Source: Pseudomonas gessardii
Lineage (GTDB): Bacteria; Pseudomonadota; Gammaproteobacteria; Pseudomonadales; Pseudomonadaceae
DNA: 64,000 bases
Reading direction: 5' to 3'
Assembly: GCF_001983165.1 (NCBI RefSeq)
Contig: NZ_MNPU01000001.1
Span: 310,001-374,000 of the forward strand
Below are positions 1 to 8,681 of the stretch, in pieces. A program made the position numbers and the translations under genes. The first letter of the stretch is position 1; each line of letters opens with the position of its first letter. The notes below the pieces were generated by a model. That model made no database searches. It had not been told where the DNA came from and saw only the letters and a program-made list of their open reading frames with translations.

Positions 1-1633
1 GTTCTGTCGGGTGGTCCAGGCGTGCGGATTGTACGTGCAGCAGGTCGCCGACCTGCGCCCACAGCTGCTGCTCCAGCGAGCCGCTGCCATTGGCCAGATG
101 GAAGATCGCTTCGCCGAGATTGTTCACCAGTGCGCAGTAGCCCACTCGTTGCCAGGCCTTTTGCGCGCTGTAGTACACAGAACTGCGGGTACGCTCATCC
201 AGTGCGCTCAGTCGTTCGGTGGGCCAGATTTCAGGCACCAGCTTGGTGCCTTCCAGATCGCGAATCCAGACCTGGCTGGGTAGCCCGTTTTCAGCGAAAC
301 CGATGACGGTGTTCTGCAAGTGCGGCTCCAGCGCCACGCCCTGACGGAACAGGCAATACAGCACGCCGCCGAGCATCAGGCCGGCATAGGCTTGCAGCCA
401 GTCCAGCGTGGCTTGCTCAATGCTCAAGCCGGTGTTGTCGGCATAGCGCTGCAGCTGTGGGCGGCAAATACTGCGACCTTGCCGATCCCAGGTAAACAGC
501 GCCATGGCCACTTGCGGTTGATATCGCTGGCGGTCAGCGTGGGGAAGGTTTTCCCGGTAAACGATACCGAAGCACTCGGTGACTTCTCGGGCCTGCTCCA
601 GCGTACCCAGAGCACTGAGGTCCAGGCTGGTGGCGCTGGGCTCGGGCATCAGCCTGAAGCCGGGTTGTTGCGTCGCCAGCGCGTCCATGACCGGGCGGAG
701 CAGGCGGGTGAGGGCGACGGCGCTGTCCAGTTCATACCAGGCGTTCTTGCGCACGCAGTTGGTCAGGCGCACGTGCATCGAGAACTTCATGAAATAGGCC
801 ATTTGCGGATGGTAGAGCGTGCGTACCGATGACGTCGGGTACATGGCCTGCCCCAGGGGGCCGAGGTATTCGATCAAACCCTGTTGTTGCGCACGCTGTA
901 CCAGCGGGTCGGCCAGCACGCGGGCGACTTCCCAGGGGTGGCACGGATAGGCATCGTCGCGCCCCGACAGTTGCTGCAGCGTGCTGCGCGGGTCCTCGCC
1001 CTGATGACGAATCAGCCTCGGGGCGACCTTGAACCAGTGCAATTGAAAGCGGGCTCCGACTTCCGGCGAGCAGGCCAGCAAATCATCATGGGAAATGCCC
1101 TCGCGACTTTTTGGCGTCGGATGCAGAGCGTGGCCCCACAGCTGGTGTTGTTCGGAGGCCAGCAGGCTGTCGGTGGCTTCGGTTGGGCGTGAGTGGCGCA
1201 AAAAGGTGCGGGTGATCTGCAAGCTGTTAGCGATCTGTTGCAGCAGCTCGCCAACGCGCTCGGCGCCACTCAGTGGGGTGCAGAGCAGGCGGGCCAGTTC
1301 GGCGGCACTCAGCGGTCGCCAGCTCTGGTGGTTGCCTTTGAAATAAGGGCCGCTGAGGTAATGGCAACGGCCCAGTAGGCTGCAGCGGTCGATGCGTACG
1401 ATCAGCCGGCCGCTGGGCAGGCGAATACTGATGCAGCGAGCGTTGGCCTGGCGCAGGCTCATCGGCAGATCCTGTGCCTGATAGTTCAGGTTCGCTTCGT
1501 TGCGCGGCAAGGCGTATTCGCGCAAATAGCAATTGAGCAGGCATTCGATGGCATGTCGTTCGGCTTCACCATCGAGTACATGGTCATGCAGGGAGACAGT
1601 GTTCAGTGAGGTGGTATTCAGAGCAAGCGTCAT
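1..1633 (-). CDS. pvsD: NIS siderophore synthetase, IucA/IucC family (PvsD-like), 3' end outside window
   Basis: This gene encodes an ATP-dependent synthetase that joins a carboxylate (citrate or a citrate adduct) to an amine or alcohol in NRPS-independent siderophore assembly in the cytoplasm. The first 544 codons are present; the family is about 600 residues, so roughly the last tenth lies beyond the left edge. The family ATP/citrate motif GHALHPTPKSREG is at about residues 168-179, followed by YPCHPWE, SSVRTLYHPQ, and the late RDLEGTK segment. The ATG at 1631-1633 overlaps the exporter stop codon as ATGA, implying translational coupling. Position after an ATP-grasp protein, another IucA/IucC protein and an MFS protein matches pvsA-B-C-D of vibrioferrin operons, so PvsD is the best match. 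The assignment of substrate is inferred from gene order only; a pvsE-like decarboxylase would be expected just outside the window. Confidence 0.88.
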   Translation of the reverse strand, partial: MTLALNTTSLNTVSLHDHVLDGEAERHAIECLLNCYLREYALPRNEANLNYQAQDLPMSLRQANARCISIRLPSGRLIVRIDRCSLLGRCHYLSGPYFKGNHQSWRPLSAAELARLLCTPLSGAERVGELLQQIANSLQITRTFLRHSRPTEATDSLLASEQHQLWGHALHPTPKSREGISHDDLLACSPEVGARFQLHWFKVAPRLIRHQGEDPRSTLQQLSGRDDAYPCHPWEVARVLADPLVQRAQQQGLIEYLGPLGQAMYPTSSVRTLYHPQMAYFMKFSMHVRLTNCVRKNAWYELDSAVALTRLLRPVMDALATQQPGFRLMPEPSATSLDLSALGTLEQAREVTECFGIVYRENLPHADRQRYQPQVAMALFTWDRQGRSICRPQLQRYADNTGLSIEQATLDWLQAYAGLMLGGVLYCLFRQGVALEPHLQNTVIGFAENGLPSQVWIRDLEGTKLVPEIWPTERLSALDERTRSSVYYSAQKAWQRVGYCALVNNLGEAIFHLANGSGSLEQQLWAQVGDLLHVQSARLDHPTE

Positions 1634-2772
1634 GCTGGAATCTCCCGGGAGGCGATCAAGAGCGGACGGGCAAGTACCATGGCGGTTATGGCCGCCAGGC
1701 ATGCAACGAGAAAGGGGGAGGCGATGCCGCAGGCCTGACTGACCAGCGCCGCAGTGATCCCGGCCGCGGTGCCGGCCCATTTGCCGCTGGAGTCGAACCA
1801 GCCAAACAGGCGACCGGCGCTGCCTTTTTGGCTGCGCTGGCTCAGGCAGCGGTGCAGCCCGACAAAACTGAGCAGCATGCCGGCGCCGTTGAGCAGACGC
1901 AGGGCGAACAACGGCTCTGCCTGCACGCTCCAGAATTGCAGGGCGTTACTGATGGCCAGCAACGCCAGCCCCGGCAACAGCAGGTTGCCCCGATGTTTCT
2001 GAACCCAGGGCAGGGCCAGCAGGTAAACCAGGTGCGGCAGGCTGTAGAGCATGCCGATCAAGGCATCGTTGCCAATGTTCAGTTGCTCGCCGAAGGGCAC
2101 GAAGTAAGGGAAGGTAACGACCATCGCGAAACTGAACAGAAATTGCACGGCCAGTAATCGCGGCATGTCTTGCGGTAGCTCGCCCAAAGGGTCTGCTTTT
2201 TTGTTAGCCAAGGCGTGTCTGGGGGCGTCCTTGGGCAGCGGCAGGATGAGTACGAAAGCCAGCAGGGGTAACCAGGCCAGGTAGCGATACAGGCCTAATC
2301 CCAGACCCTGCGCGGTCAACAGCCCCAACAGGATCGGGCCACTGATCATCGCCAGGCGTGCTGAATACTGTGTCCAGTTCAGGGCGCGAGACAAATCGCC
2401 ACCCTTGAACTGGGTCGACAGGTAGGCGTTGGACGCCGCCATTGCACCGCCAAAGGTGCCCTGGATGATCAACGCCAGGACAAATACCGTCAAATTAGGG
2501 CTGAAGCCGGCCAGCAGAAAACCCGCAAACAGTCCGGCATGCGCACGCAGCAACGACAGGCGACAACCGTTGCGATCGGCCCAGCGCCCCCACATCGGCG
2601 CCGCCAGCGCGGTGCAGAGGGTCGGCAGCACGAACAGCACACCGATGGCCCAGCCGGGTGTACCAGGTGCAAGGTCGGTGAGGATGCGCGGCAGGTACAA
2701 CGGAATCCCCAGTGCCGTAAAGGCCGACAGGTAATGCCCCAGCAAGACGCTGGTGATCAGGCGCCGTTGCAT
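1630..2772 (-). CDS. pvsC: MFS siderophore exporter (PvsC-like)
   Basis: The product is a 380-residue, very hydrophobic inner-membrane protein with about twelve predicted membrane segments, of the major facilitator superfamily. An early loop carries MWGRWADRNG, the usual MFS loop 2-3 pattern. Lying between two IucA/IucC synthetase genes, it most likely exports the finished siderophore, as PvsC does for vibrioferrin. The start overlaps the upstream synthetase gene by 16 bases and the stop overlaps the next start as ATGA, so the four biosynthesis/export genes are tightly coupled. A sugar or drug exporter would be the alternative on sequence alone; the context argues against it. Confidence 0.85.
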   Translation of the reverse strand: MQRRLITSVLLGHYLSAFTALGIPLYLPRILTDLAPGTPGWAIGVLFVLPTLCTALAAPMWGRWADRNGCRLSLLRAHAGLFAGFLLAGFSPNLTVFVLALIIQGTFGGAMAASNAYLSTQFKGGDLSRALNWTQYSARLAMISGPILLGLLTAQGLGLGLYRYLAWLPLLAFVLILPLPKDAPRHALANKKADPLGELPQDMPRLLAVQFLFSFAMVVTFPYFVPFGEQLNIGNDALIGMLYSLPHLVYLLALPWVQKHRGNLLLPGLALLAISNALQFWSVQAEPLFALRLLNGAGMLLSFVGLHRCLSQRSQKGSAGRLFGWFDSSGKWAGTAAGITAALVSQACGIASPFLVACLAAITAMVLARPLLIASREIPA

Positions 2773-4526
2773 GCCGGCCCCTCCAGCAGGAAGTTGGCTG
2801 CGCTGTAGCCATAGAACTTATTGATGTCGCTGGCCCCGGAATGCGCCTTGCTGAACAGGCTGCCGGCGCTGAGCAAGTATTTGACCGGCAATTTCGGGCG
2901 CTCGAGCAGCCAGAGGTGTGCATCGTGACAATCGATGCCTTGCGCTTGGAGTTGTTGCAGGCATCCCATGAGACGCTGACGCAGCGTGCCGTACAGGCTG
3001 GACCGGGAGGCCAGGCCCGCAGCGGCTATCGCTTCCAGGATCGCAATGATGTTCAACTGCAAGGTAATGGTGCAGAACATCTCGGCCAGGGGCTGGCTGC
3101 TGTCGACGCGAATACGCTCGTCCTGCAAGGCTGCCGGTAGGTCAGCAAGATCCGGGCACGCCGTCGAAAAACGCTGCGGCCACAGGCGAGCGGCGTCGTT
3201 GTCCTTCATCAGCAGGCGTAATGGCTGACCTTGCTCGAACATCAAGACGGCGTTCTGCTGGTTGGCTTCTAGTGCGATGCCGTACTGCAGCCACAGTCGC
3301 AAATGGACCTGTAGCAACAGATCGAGATATTCCTCCAGCCAGTGTTGCAGCGAACCGCCATGGAAGCGCTCGACCAGTTGTTCGAGAAACAGGCGCCCGT
3401 CGGCAAGCGGGCTGGCCAGTGCGGCGACAGGGACCAGGGTGGTGTTCTCCAGCCCCGTCGGGTAACGGCGCACGATATAGGCCAGATGGCGACTTTCGGC
3501 GGCATGGCCACCGTGTTTTTCATCGACATGCAGATAACGTGAGGCCAGGGCGGGATCGCGCTGGGCTAAGGTCATCAGGGTGGTCTGGAACCAGTGGCCG
3601 TCGTAGAGGGTGCTGGGTTTTATCAGGCGCAGATTACGCGCGCCGAGCGTGCTGACCAGCAACGGCAATTTGATGTGCCACTGAGGTTGATGGACGCAGA
3701 CCACTGTGCGCACGGACAGCGTAGGCTCGACCTGCATGGCAGTACGTGGCGCCTTGAATGTGCCTTCAGGCAGGCCGAATTGCTCCAGTTCGCCCCAGGT
3801 CAACGGGTGTACTGGCAGTAATAAATGGCTGTTTTTCAAGCTCGATGGCAAGCCGACCGCCGCGAAATCCGGCCAGTGCGGCGGCTGTGAGCCGGTCAGG
3901 GTCAGCGCATGGCTGGGAATCGCCAGCCAGTTGAGTTCAAAGCGCGGCGCAAACTCTGGCGCGTAGCCTTTGAGTGCGGCGGCATCAAAGCCGCTTTTGG
4001 CCCGTGCCGTTGGATAAAACGGGTGATCCAGGTAACTGGCCAATTGATCGATCTTCAGCAGCCTCTGCGACCAGTCCTGCAAATCAATCGCGGCGCTCAG
4101 CATCGGCGCATGCTGGTGAAACGCCTGGTTGCACAGGGCTCGGTGTTCAGCCGCGCAATCGGCTTCTTGCCGATACGCCGCGAACAGGTTCAGGCTATCG
4201 TCATCCAGGCCGTGGCTCAGGTGGCCCAGCCAGAGCCGGTAGCCGTGTTGCACCTCGATGTGACGCTGCGGCGACACCTTGATCCAGGCCTCGCCCGTAC
4301 CGATCCAGTCCTGTAGCGGATACGCCTTGGCCACCGGCAACCAGAGTTCGTCGCCGCCCAGATGGGCGATTCGCAACCAGTGGGTATCGGGTTGCTGCGG
4401 CACGTGTTGTCTCAGGTCTGGCGCAAGCGGACAAATCTGCCCTTGGCTGACAATCCCGCGGATATCTTCGCGCAGGCAGCAATCGATGATGCGTCGAGTC
4501 ATGAACGCCTGGTCCTGCAGGCTCAT
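2757..4526 (-). CDS. pvsB: NIS siderophore synthetase, IucA/IucC family (PvsB-like)
   Basis: The product (589 residues) is a complete IucA/IucC-family synthetase, which activates a carboxylate as the acyl-adenylate and condenses it with an amine or hydroxyl. Visible motifs are HPFYPTARAKSGF near residue 168, LLPVHPLTWGE near 240, SVRTVVCVHQPQW-KLPL near 275-290 and the LLMKDNDAARL segment near 440. The ATG at 4524-4526 is chosen because it overlaps the stop codon of the upstream ATP-grasp gene as ATGA; a GTG four codons earlier is the alternative. In vibrioferrin operons PvsB sits between the ATP-grasp protein and the exporter, exactly as here. It is clearly diverged from the other synthetase in this operon, which fits two different condensation steps on citrate. 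Confidence 0.9.
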   Translation of the reverse strand: MSLQDQAFMTRRIIDCCLREDIRGIVSQGQICPLAPDLRQHVPQQPDTHWLRIAHLGGDELWLPVAKAYPLQDWIGTGEAWIKVSPQRHIEVQHGYRLWLGHLSHGLDDDSLNLFAAYRQEADCAAEHRALCNQAFHQHAPMLSAAIDLQDWSQRLLKIDQLASYLDHPFYPTARAKSGFDAAALKGYAPEFAPRFELNWLAIPSHALTLTGSQPPHWPDFAAVGLPSSLKNSHLLLPVHPLTWGELEQFGLPEGTFKAPRTAMQVEPTLSVRTVVCVHQPQWHIKLPLLVSTLGARNLRLIKPSTLYDGHWFQTTLMTLAQRDPALASRYLHVDEKHGGHAAESRHLAYIVRRYPTGLENTTLVPVAALASPLADGRLFLEQLVERFHGGSLQHWLEEYLDLLLQVHLRLWLQYGIALEANQQNAVLMFEQGQPLRLLMKDNDAARLWPQRFSTACPDLADLPAALQDERIRVDSSQPLAEMFCTITLQLNIIAILEAIAAAGLASRSSLYGTLRQRLMGCLQQLQAQGIDCHDAHLWLLERPKLPVKYLLSAGSLFSKAHSGASDINKFYGYSAANFLLEGPACNGA

Positions 4527-5719
4527 ACCACCACCCACTTCAGGTCGTGCAGGGTTGCATTCAACTGCGCTTCGAGACCCACGTCATTGGGTGCGATCAG
4601 TCTCAGTACGCCAATGTAGTCCTTGTTGGAGTGGCTGAGGGTGATGGTGTCGCCGGTAGTGTGCAGTGCACGATAATCGCACCAATGGCCCTCACCCTCG
4701 ATGTTGAAGCTGGCGCTGGCCTGACCCAGGCGCCCCGAACGGTCGGCTACCAGGTAGTGAACGGTTGCTGCGGCCTGGGCCGGCTGTGGGTCGGCCAGCT
4801 CGCCTCCCAGGTGCAGCGCGACAATGCGCTCGAACCAGCCCTGTGGCAGCAGCCGATCCAGCAGGAACTCGCGACCATCGCCGATGCTGCGGTAGTTGAT
4901 TTCAACCAGCACCGGGCCTTGGGCGGTCAGAATGAATTCGCTGTGGCACACACCAAAACCGACCCCGAACGCGGCGACCTGAGCCAGCGCGGCGGTACGT
5001 TGGGCGCGGCTCAGTGGCCCATCCCAACGAGCGGCAAGTTCTACGAAATGCGGCGGTGGCGAGAGGGTGACGTCAAAGCCGCCAATCACGTGCAGGCTGT
5101 GCCTGTCACCCAGGGTTTCGAGGGTGAACAGGGGGCCTTCCATGTACGCTTCCAGCAACAGTGCCCGGCCCGGTTGTTGTTGCCAGAACTGCTCGCAGTA
5201 AAGGCTCAGTTCGGCGGCGTTGTGACACAACCGGACATCCAGGCTGGCAACCCCTTCACGAGGCTTGGCAACTACTGGCCAAGGCGCATCGCTCGGCAGT
5301 TTGGCGTGCGGTGTGAGCACCTGAAACCAAGGGCCAGGCAAGCCCAGACGTTGCATGCGCTCGCGCATGACCGCTTTGTTCTTGGCCGCATAGCATAAGC
5401 GCCAGTCCTTGCCAGGGCACTCGAATGCCTCGGCCACTATCGCTGTGGCGGTCTGCAGGTGATCGCTGTTGGAAAACACGGCAACCGGTTGCAAGCCCTG
5501 ACTGTTGAGCGTCTCGATGACCGCCAGCGGGTTGAACACATCACATTCGATAACGTGCACTTGTGCTGCGATCGGTGACGTGGCGAGCAGGCATCGGTGT
5601 TCCTGAGCATGGTCAGTAATGATCACGATCGGCAACCCGCGTTTGTGCGCGGCCGGCAGGAAACCCTCGAGAATGGCAGGGTGGGCGACATGGGCAAGAA
5701 TGACAAATGGCCGTTGCAT
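4523..5719 (-). CDS. pvsA: ATP-grasp ligase of siderophore operon (PvsA-like)
   Basis: The product (398 residues) is an ATP-grasp carboxylate-amine ligase. The central segment has WPVVAKPREGVAS (ATP-binding lysine), LLEAYMEGPLFTLE, and the metal-binding end VLVEINYRSIGDG. In vibrioferrin biosynthesis PvsA is the ATP-grasp enzyme that supplies an amide bond, probably attaching alanine; the same role is inferred here from order and family. The start ATG at 5717-5719 has an AGGA ribosome-binding site about seven bases upstream and lies 23 bases beyond the receptor gene; an in-frame start further upstream would overlap the receptor. The stop overlaps the next gene as ATGA. Confidence 0.83.
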   Translation of the reverse strand: MQRPFVILAHVAHPAILEGFLPAAHKRGLPIVIITDHAQEHRCLLATSPIAAQVHVIECDVFNPLAVIETLNSQGLQPVAVFSNSDHLQTATAIVAEAFECPGKDWRLCYAAKNKAVMRERMQRLGLPGPWFQVLTPHAKLPSDAPWPVVAKPREGVASLDVRLCHNAAELSLYCEQFWQQQPGRALLLEAYMEGPLFTLETLGDRHSLHVIGGFDVTLSPPPHFVELAARWDGPLSRAQRTAALAQVAAFGVGFGVCHSEFILTAQGPVLVEINYRSIGDGREFLLDRLLPQGWFERIVALHLGGELADPQPAQAAATVHYLVADRSGRLGQASASFNIEGEGHWCDYRALHTTGDTITLSHSNKDYIGVLRLIAPNDVGLEAQLNATLHDLKWVVV

Positions 5720-5742
5720 AACAGTTTTCCTGGGATCGACGT

Positions 5743-7848
5743 TTAGAAGCGATAGTTGACGCCTAAAGTAAGCGAGCGTTCTGGCGCGGGCTGACGCCCC
5801 CATGGACTGGTATCGATGCCGCGGAAATAGTATTCGCGGTTGAACAGGTTGCTGACGCCGGCAGACGCGGTCAGGACGCTCTTGTTGCCCAGTTTGAACT
5901 CACGGGCAATGGCGGTGTTCCAGACCCAGTAGGCTGGCAGTTTGCCTACACTGGCAGTGGCATCTTCATTGCGCGAGTTGGCTGCATCGGTGTAAGCGCT
6001 GCTGACGTACAGGCCGTCAAGGTTGTAAGTCCAGTGCTCGGCAAAACGGTAACGGCCGTCAACCGTGAACTGATTGCGCGAGGAGTACGGGACTTCGTTG
6101 TCACTGTAGGTGCCATTGCGTTGCTTGGCATCGAGGTAGGCATAGCTGGCATGCAGGTCCAGATCGGGCAGGGCTTCTGGCGTCCAGAAAATCTCGGTTT
6201 CAAATCCCTGGTGACGTGTACTTCCAAGGTTGTTGAAGCGGTCGGTCGTGGCGTTGTAGGCGATCTGGTCATCGAAATCGATGCGATACAGATTGAAGTC
6301 GACGCGCATGCCGTCCCACGGCGTATAGCGCACTCCGGTCTCGTAGTTCCACGCCAACTCGGCGGCGACATCGCCTTCCTTGACGATCTGTGTGACTTGC
6401 GGTGGGCGCAGGGACTTCTGGGCATTGGCATAGACGTACCAGGCGTCGGTCGCCTGATAACCGACCGTCAAGCCCGGCAGCCACTCTTCGGATTTGTTCT
6501 CGCGCGAGAACCCGGTGATGCCATCGCCGTAATCCATACGAGCATTTTCATAGCGCACACCGGGGGTGATGGTCAGACGACGATCGAGCAGGCTGATGGC
6601 GTTACTGAGGTAGAACGCACGGGCATCGTCATTGAACTTCCAGTCCCGGAACGGCGTCGTCACGCTGCTGGCAACGTTCTGGCGATTGACTTTGTAATCG
6701 ATGTCTTCGCTGACATAACGGGCGCCCAGCAACCAGGTTTGGCCAACGGTGTCGCCATCGATGGTGGCACTGATGCGTGGCTCCGTGCCCCAGACCTTAA
6801 AGTTGCGGGGGCCGTCTTGTTTGGTAACCGCCGTACCGTTTGGGGTGAACGGCAGGCCGACCACGAAGTTGCGGTAGCTGTCGTGGGCGAAGTTGGTCCA
6901 GCTGAACTCTACCGTATCGAATGGCCCCATGGCGCCCAGACGCTGGGTGTAAGTACCCCAGACGCGATTGGTGTCGCCCTCGAAGCGGTCCAGCGGACGC
7001 GTCGATTGCCGGGGGTCATGCTTGTAATCCTTCACGCTGAGGGCGCCGGCCAGGTCCATATCGGCTTTGTAGCGCTGGATACCGAAGCTCAGGTCGCGAT
7101 CGTCATCAATGTTCCATTGGCCGCGCAGACGGTAGTTCTGCACATCGGTGTCAGAGTGCTCGCGACCGTATTCGCCACTCAGGGTGTTGATGTCCAGTTG
7201 CAGGCCGAAGTTGTCGGTCAGGTAGCCGCCGGTGCCCATGTAGCTATCCCACAACTGGCGCCCGCCGGCGTTGAGGGTCAATTTCTCTTGCAACGTGGTT
7301 TCCCACTCGCGGGGAATCGGCTTACTGATGAAGTTGATCACACCGCCAACGTTGTTTGGACCATATTGCACGGCGGCGCCCCCGCGCACGATATCAATGC
7401 GGTCGACGGTGGCCATGGTCATTGGGAACAGTGACAAACCGGTCTGGCCGTAGGGTGCCAGTGCCAGTGGAATGCCATCCGACAAGGCTTGAATCCGGCC
7501 GCTACGGCTCTCGTACAGCCCGCGTACCGAGATCTGTGGCAAGGCGCCGGTGCCGGTTTCATCAAAGATCTTGACGCCCGGTACCCGTTGCAGCGCATCG
7601 TCCAGACCGCGGGCACTGGCCTTTTCCAGGGCGCTGGAGTCGATAACGCTACGGCTGCCGGCATAAGTGCGCACTTCCTGATCGCTGGCCGTGCCGAGAA
7701 CGTCTCCCTGAATCGTCATCGGCGCCAGGATCACGCTGCCCGTGGGGGCGGCGGGCAAGTCGGCCGGTTGATCCGCAGCCATGGCGCTGTGACAAATGCC
7801 CAACGTGATAAGGCTGAGGGAAAAGTGCAGTGAGGTTGTTGTTTTCAT
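5743..7848 (-). CDS. pvuA: TonB-dependent outer-membrane ferric siderophore receptor (PvuA-like)
   Basis: The product (701 residues) imports a ferric siderophore across the outer membrane using TonB energy. A signal peptide covers about residues 1-24 (cleavage near SAMA-AD), a TonB-box-like segment follows at about 40-48, then the plug domain with VPGVKIFDETG, QISVRGLYESRSGR and IDIVRGGAAVQYGPNNVGG. The remainder is alternating beta-barrel sequence and the protein ends in Tyr-Arg-Phe, the usual barrel C-terminus. It lies between the aldolase gene (18 bases) and the ATP-grasp gene (23 bases), so it is transcribed with them. FecA/PvuA-type citrate-hydroxamate receptors are the nearest family I recognise; ferric vibrioferrin is the inferred ligand. 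Confidence 0.9.
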   Translation of the reverse strand: MKTTTSLHFSLSLITLGICHSAMAADQPADLPAAPTGSVILAPMTIQGDVLGTASDQEVRTYAGSRSVIDSSALEKASARGLDDALQRVPGVKIFDETGTGALPQISVRGLYESRSGRIQALSDGIPLALAPYGQTGLSLFPMTMATVDRIDIVRGGAAVQYGPNNVGGVINFISKPIPREWETTLQEKLTLNAGGRQLWDSYMGTGGYLTDNFGLQLDINTLSGEYGREHSDTDVQNYRLRGQWNIDDDRDLSFGIQRYKADMDLAGALSVKDYKHDPRQSTRPLDRFEGDTNRVWGTYTQRLGAMGPFDTVEFSWTNFAHDSYRNFVVGLPFTPNGTAVTKQDGPRNFKVWGTEPRISATIDGDTVGQTWLLGARYVSEDIDYKVNRQNVASSVTTPFRDWKFNDDARAFYLSNAISLLDRRLTITPGVRYENARMDYGDGITGFSRENKSEEWLPGLTVGYQATDAWYVYANAQKSLRPPQVTQIVKEGDVAAELAWNYETGVRYTPWDGMRVDFNLYRIDFDDQIAYNATTDRFNNLGSTRHQGFETEIFWTPEALPDLDLHASYAYLDAKQRNGTYSDNEVPYSSRNQFTVDGRYRFAEHWTYNLDGLYVSSAYTDAANSRNEDATASVGKLPAYWVWNTAIAREFKLGNKSVLTASAGVSNLFNREYYFRGIDTSPWGRQPAPERSLTLGVNYRF

Positions 7849-7866
7849 TGGACTATTTTTCTCATT

Positions 7867-8637
7867 TTACTGCTGGAGAGAATGTAGGCGGGCTTTCAAT
7901 GCGTTATGCAACAAGCCCCTGTCTTCACCGGCCAGAAAGCTGCGGACCCCACGAGCGCGCCACAGCGCGTTTTGTTCGGGGGTGCGGGGATTGGCGCAAA
8001 ACGGTATTCCAGCGCCAAGACAGGCATCGGCCATGCCTTGCAGCGCTTGCCAGACTTGGGGGTGGAGCGGGGCGGGCCCTAGGTCGAGATCGAGCGACAG
8101 ATCCAGTGCTCCTTCCATGATCATGCCGACCCCTGGCAGTTGCAGAATCTCGCTGAGCGCCTCGACCCCGGCGCGGCTTTCGATCATGGGAATAATTGGG
8201 GCCTGGCGATTAGCCAGATCAATGTATTCAGGTAAAGGCAGGCGGCCGAATCCGGTGATACGCCCACCGGTTATTCCGCGTTTTCCCAAGGGGGGGAAGA
8301 AGGCCGCTTCGATGGCGCGCTGAACTTGCGCAGCACTTTCGATACGTGAAAGAACAATGGCTTCAATGCCAGCATCCAGTGCCCGGCCAATCAGTTTTTC
8401 GTCCACTTGCGGCAGGCGCAACCAAGGCGAAATGCCAGCAGCCTCACATGCGCGGATGCAATGCATGATGTCTTCTTCGGAGCGCAGCAAGTGTTCAAGG
8501 TCGAGAATGACGAAGTCATAGCCCGCAAACGCGAGCATCTCGCAGAGCATGGGCGAGGGCAGAGAGTTGAGTACTCCGTAGACGCTTTTTCCTTCGTTTA
8601 ATCGGGAAAATACCTGGGAGGTTCGTATCACTGGCAC
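7867..8637 (-). CDS. HpcH/HpaI-family aldolase, likely siderophore-dedicated citrate synthase (SbnG/AcsB-like)
   Basis: The product (256 residues) has the class II HpcH/HpaI aldolase fold signature: DLEH at residues 46-49, WLR at 72-74, the metal-binding Glu in PMIESRAG (about 153) and the Asp of the GALDLSLDLDLG motif (about 179). In staphyloferrin B and achromobactin clusters a member of this family (SbnG, AcsB) makes citrate from oxaloacetate and acetyl-CoA for the siderophore. As first gene of a citrate-siderophore operon the same role is inferred here; an ordinary pyruvate aldolase remains possible. The longest form starts at GTG 8635-8637; a second GTG at 8629-8631 has better spacing from the AGGA at about 8641-8644, so the start could be two codons later. 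Confidence 0.78.
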   Translation of the reverse strand: MPVIRTSQVFSRLNEGKSVYGVLNSLPSPMLCEMLAFAGYDFVILDLEHLLRSEEDIMHCIRACEAAGISPWLRLPQVDEKLIGRALDAGIEAIVLSRIESAAQVQRAIEAAFFPPLGKRGITGGRITGFGRLPLPEYIDLANRQAPIIPMIESRAGVEALSEILQLPGVGMIMEGALDLSLDLDLGPAPLHPQVWQALQGMADACLGAGIPFCANPRTPEQNALWRARGVRSFLAGEDRGLLHNALKARLHSLQQ

Positions 8638-8662
8638 AGGTCCTGTCGGCTCGGATGAGGTT

Positions 8663-8681
8663 GCTAATAATAATTATTCCC
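8663..8681 (-). promoter_or_regulatory. Fur-box-like operator upstream of the siderophore operon
   Basis: The stretch GCTAATAATAATTATTCCC matches the 19-bp Fur consensus at 14 positions and is largely palindromic at its AT core. It lies about 26-45 bases upstream of the first siderophore gene, where iron-loaded Fur would block transcription. Iron repression is inferred; no promoter mapping is possible from sequence alone. Confidence 0.6.

Noticed and set aside
6034-7434. 466-codon open frame on the plus strand
   Set aside because: It lies wholly antisense to the TonB-dependent receptor gene and its translation has no domain; its length reflects high GC codon use of the real gene.
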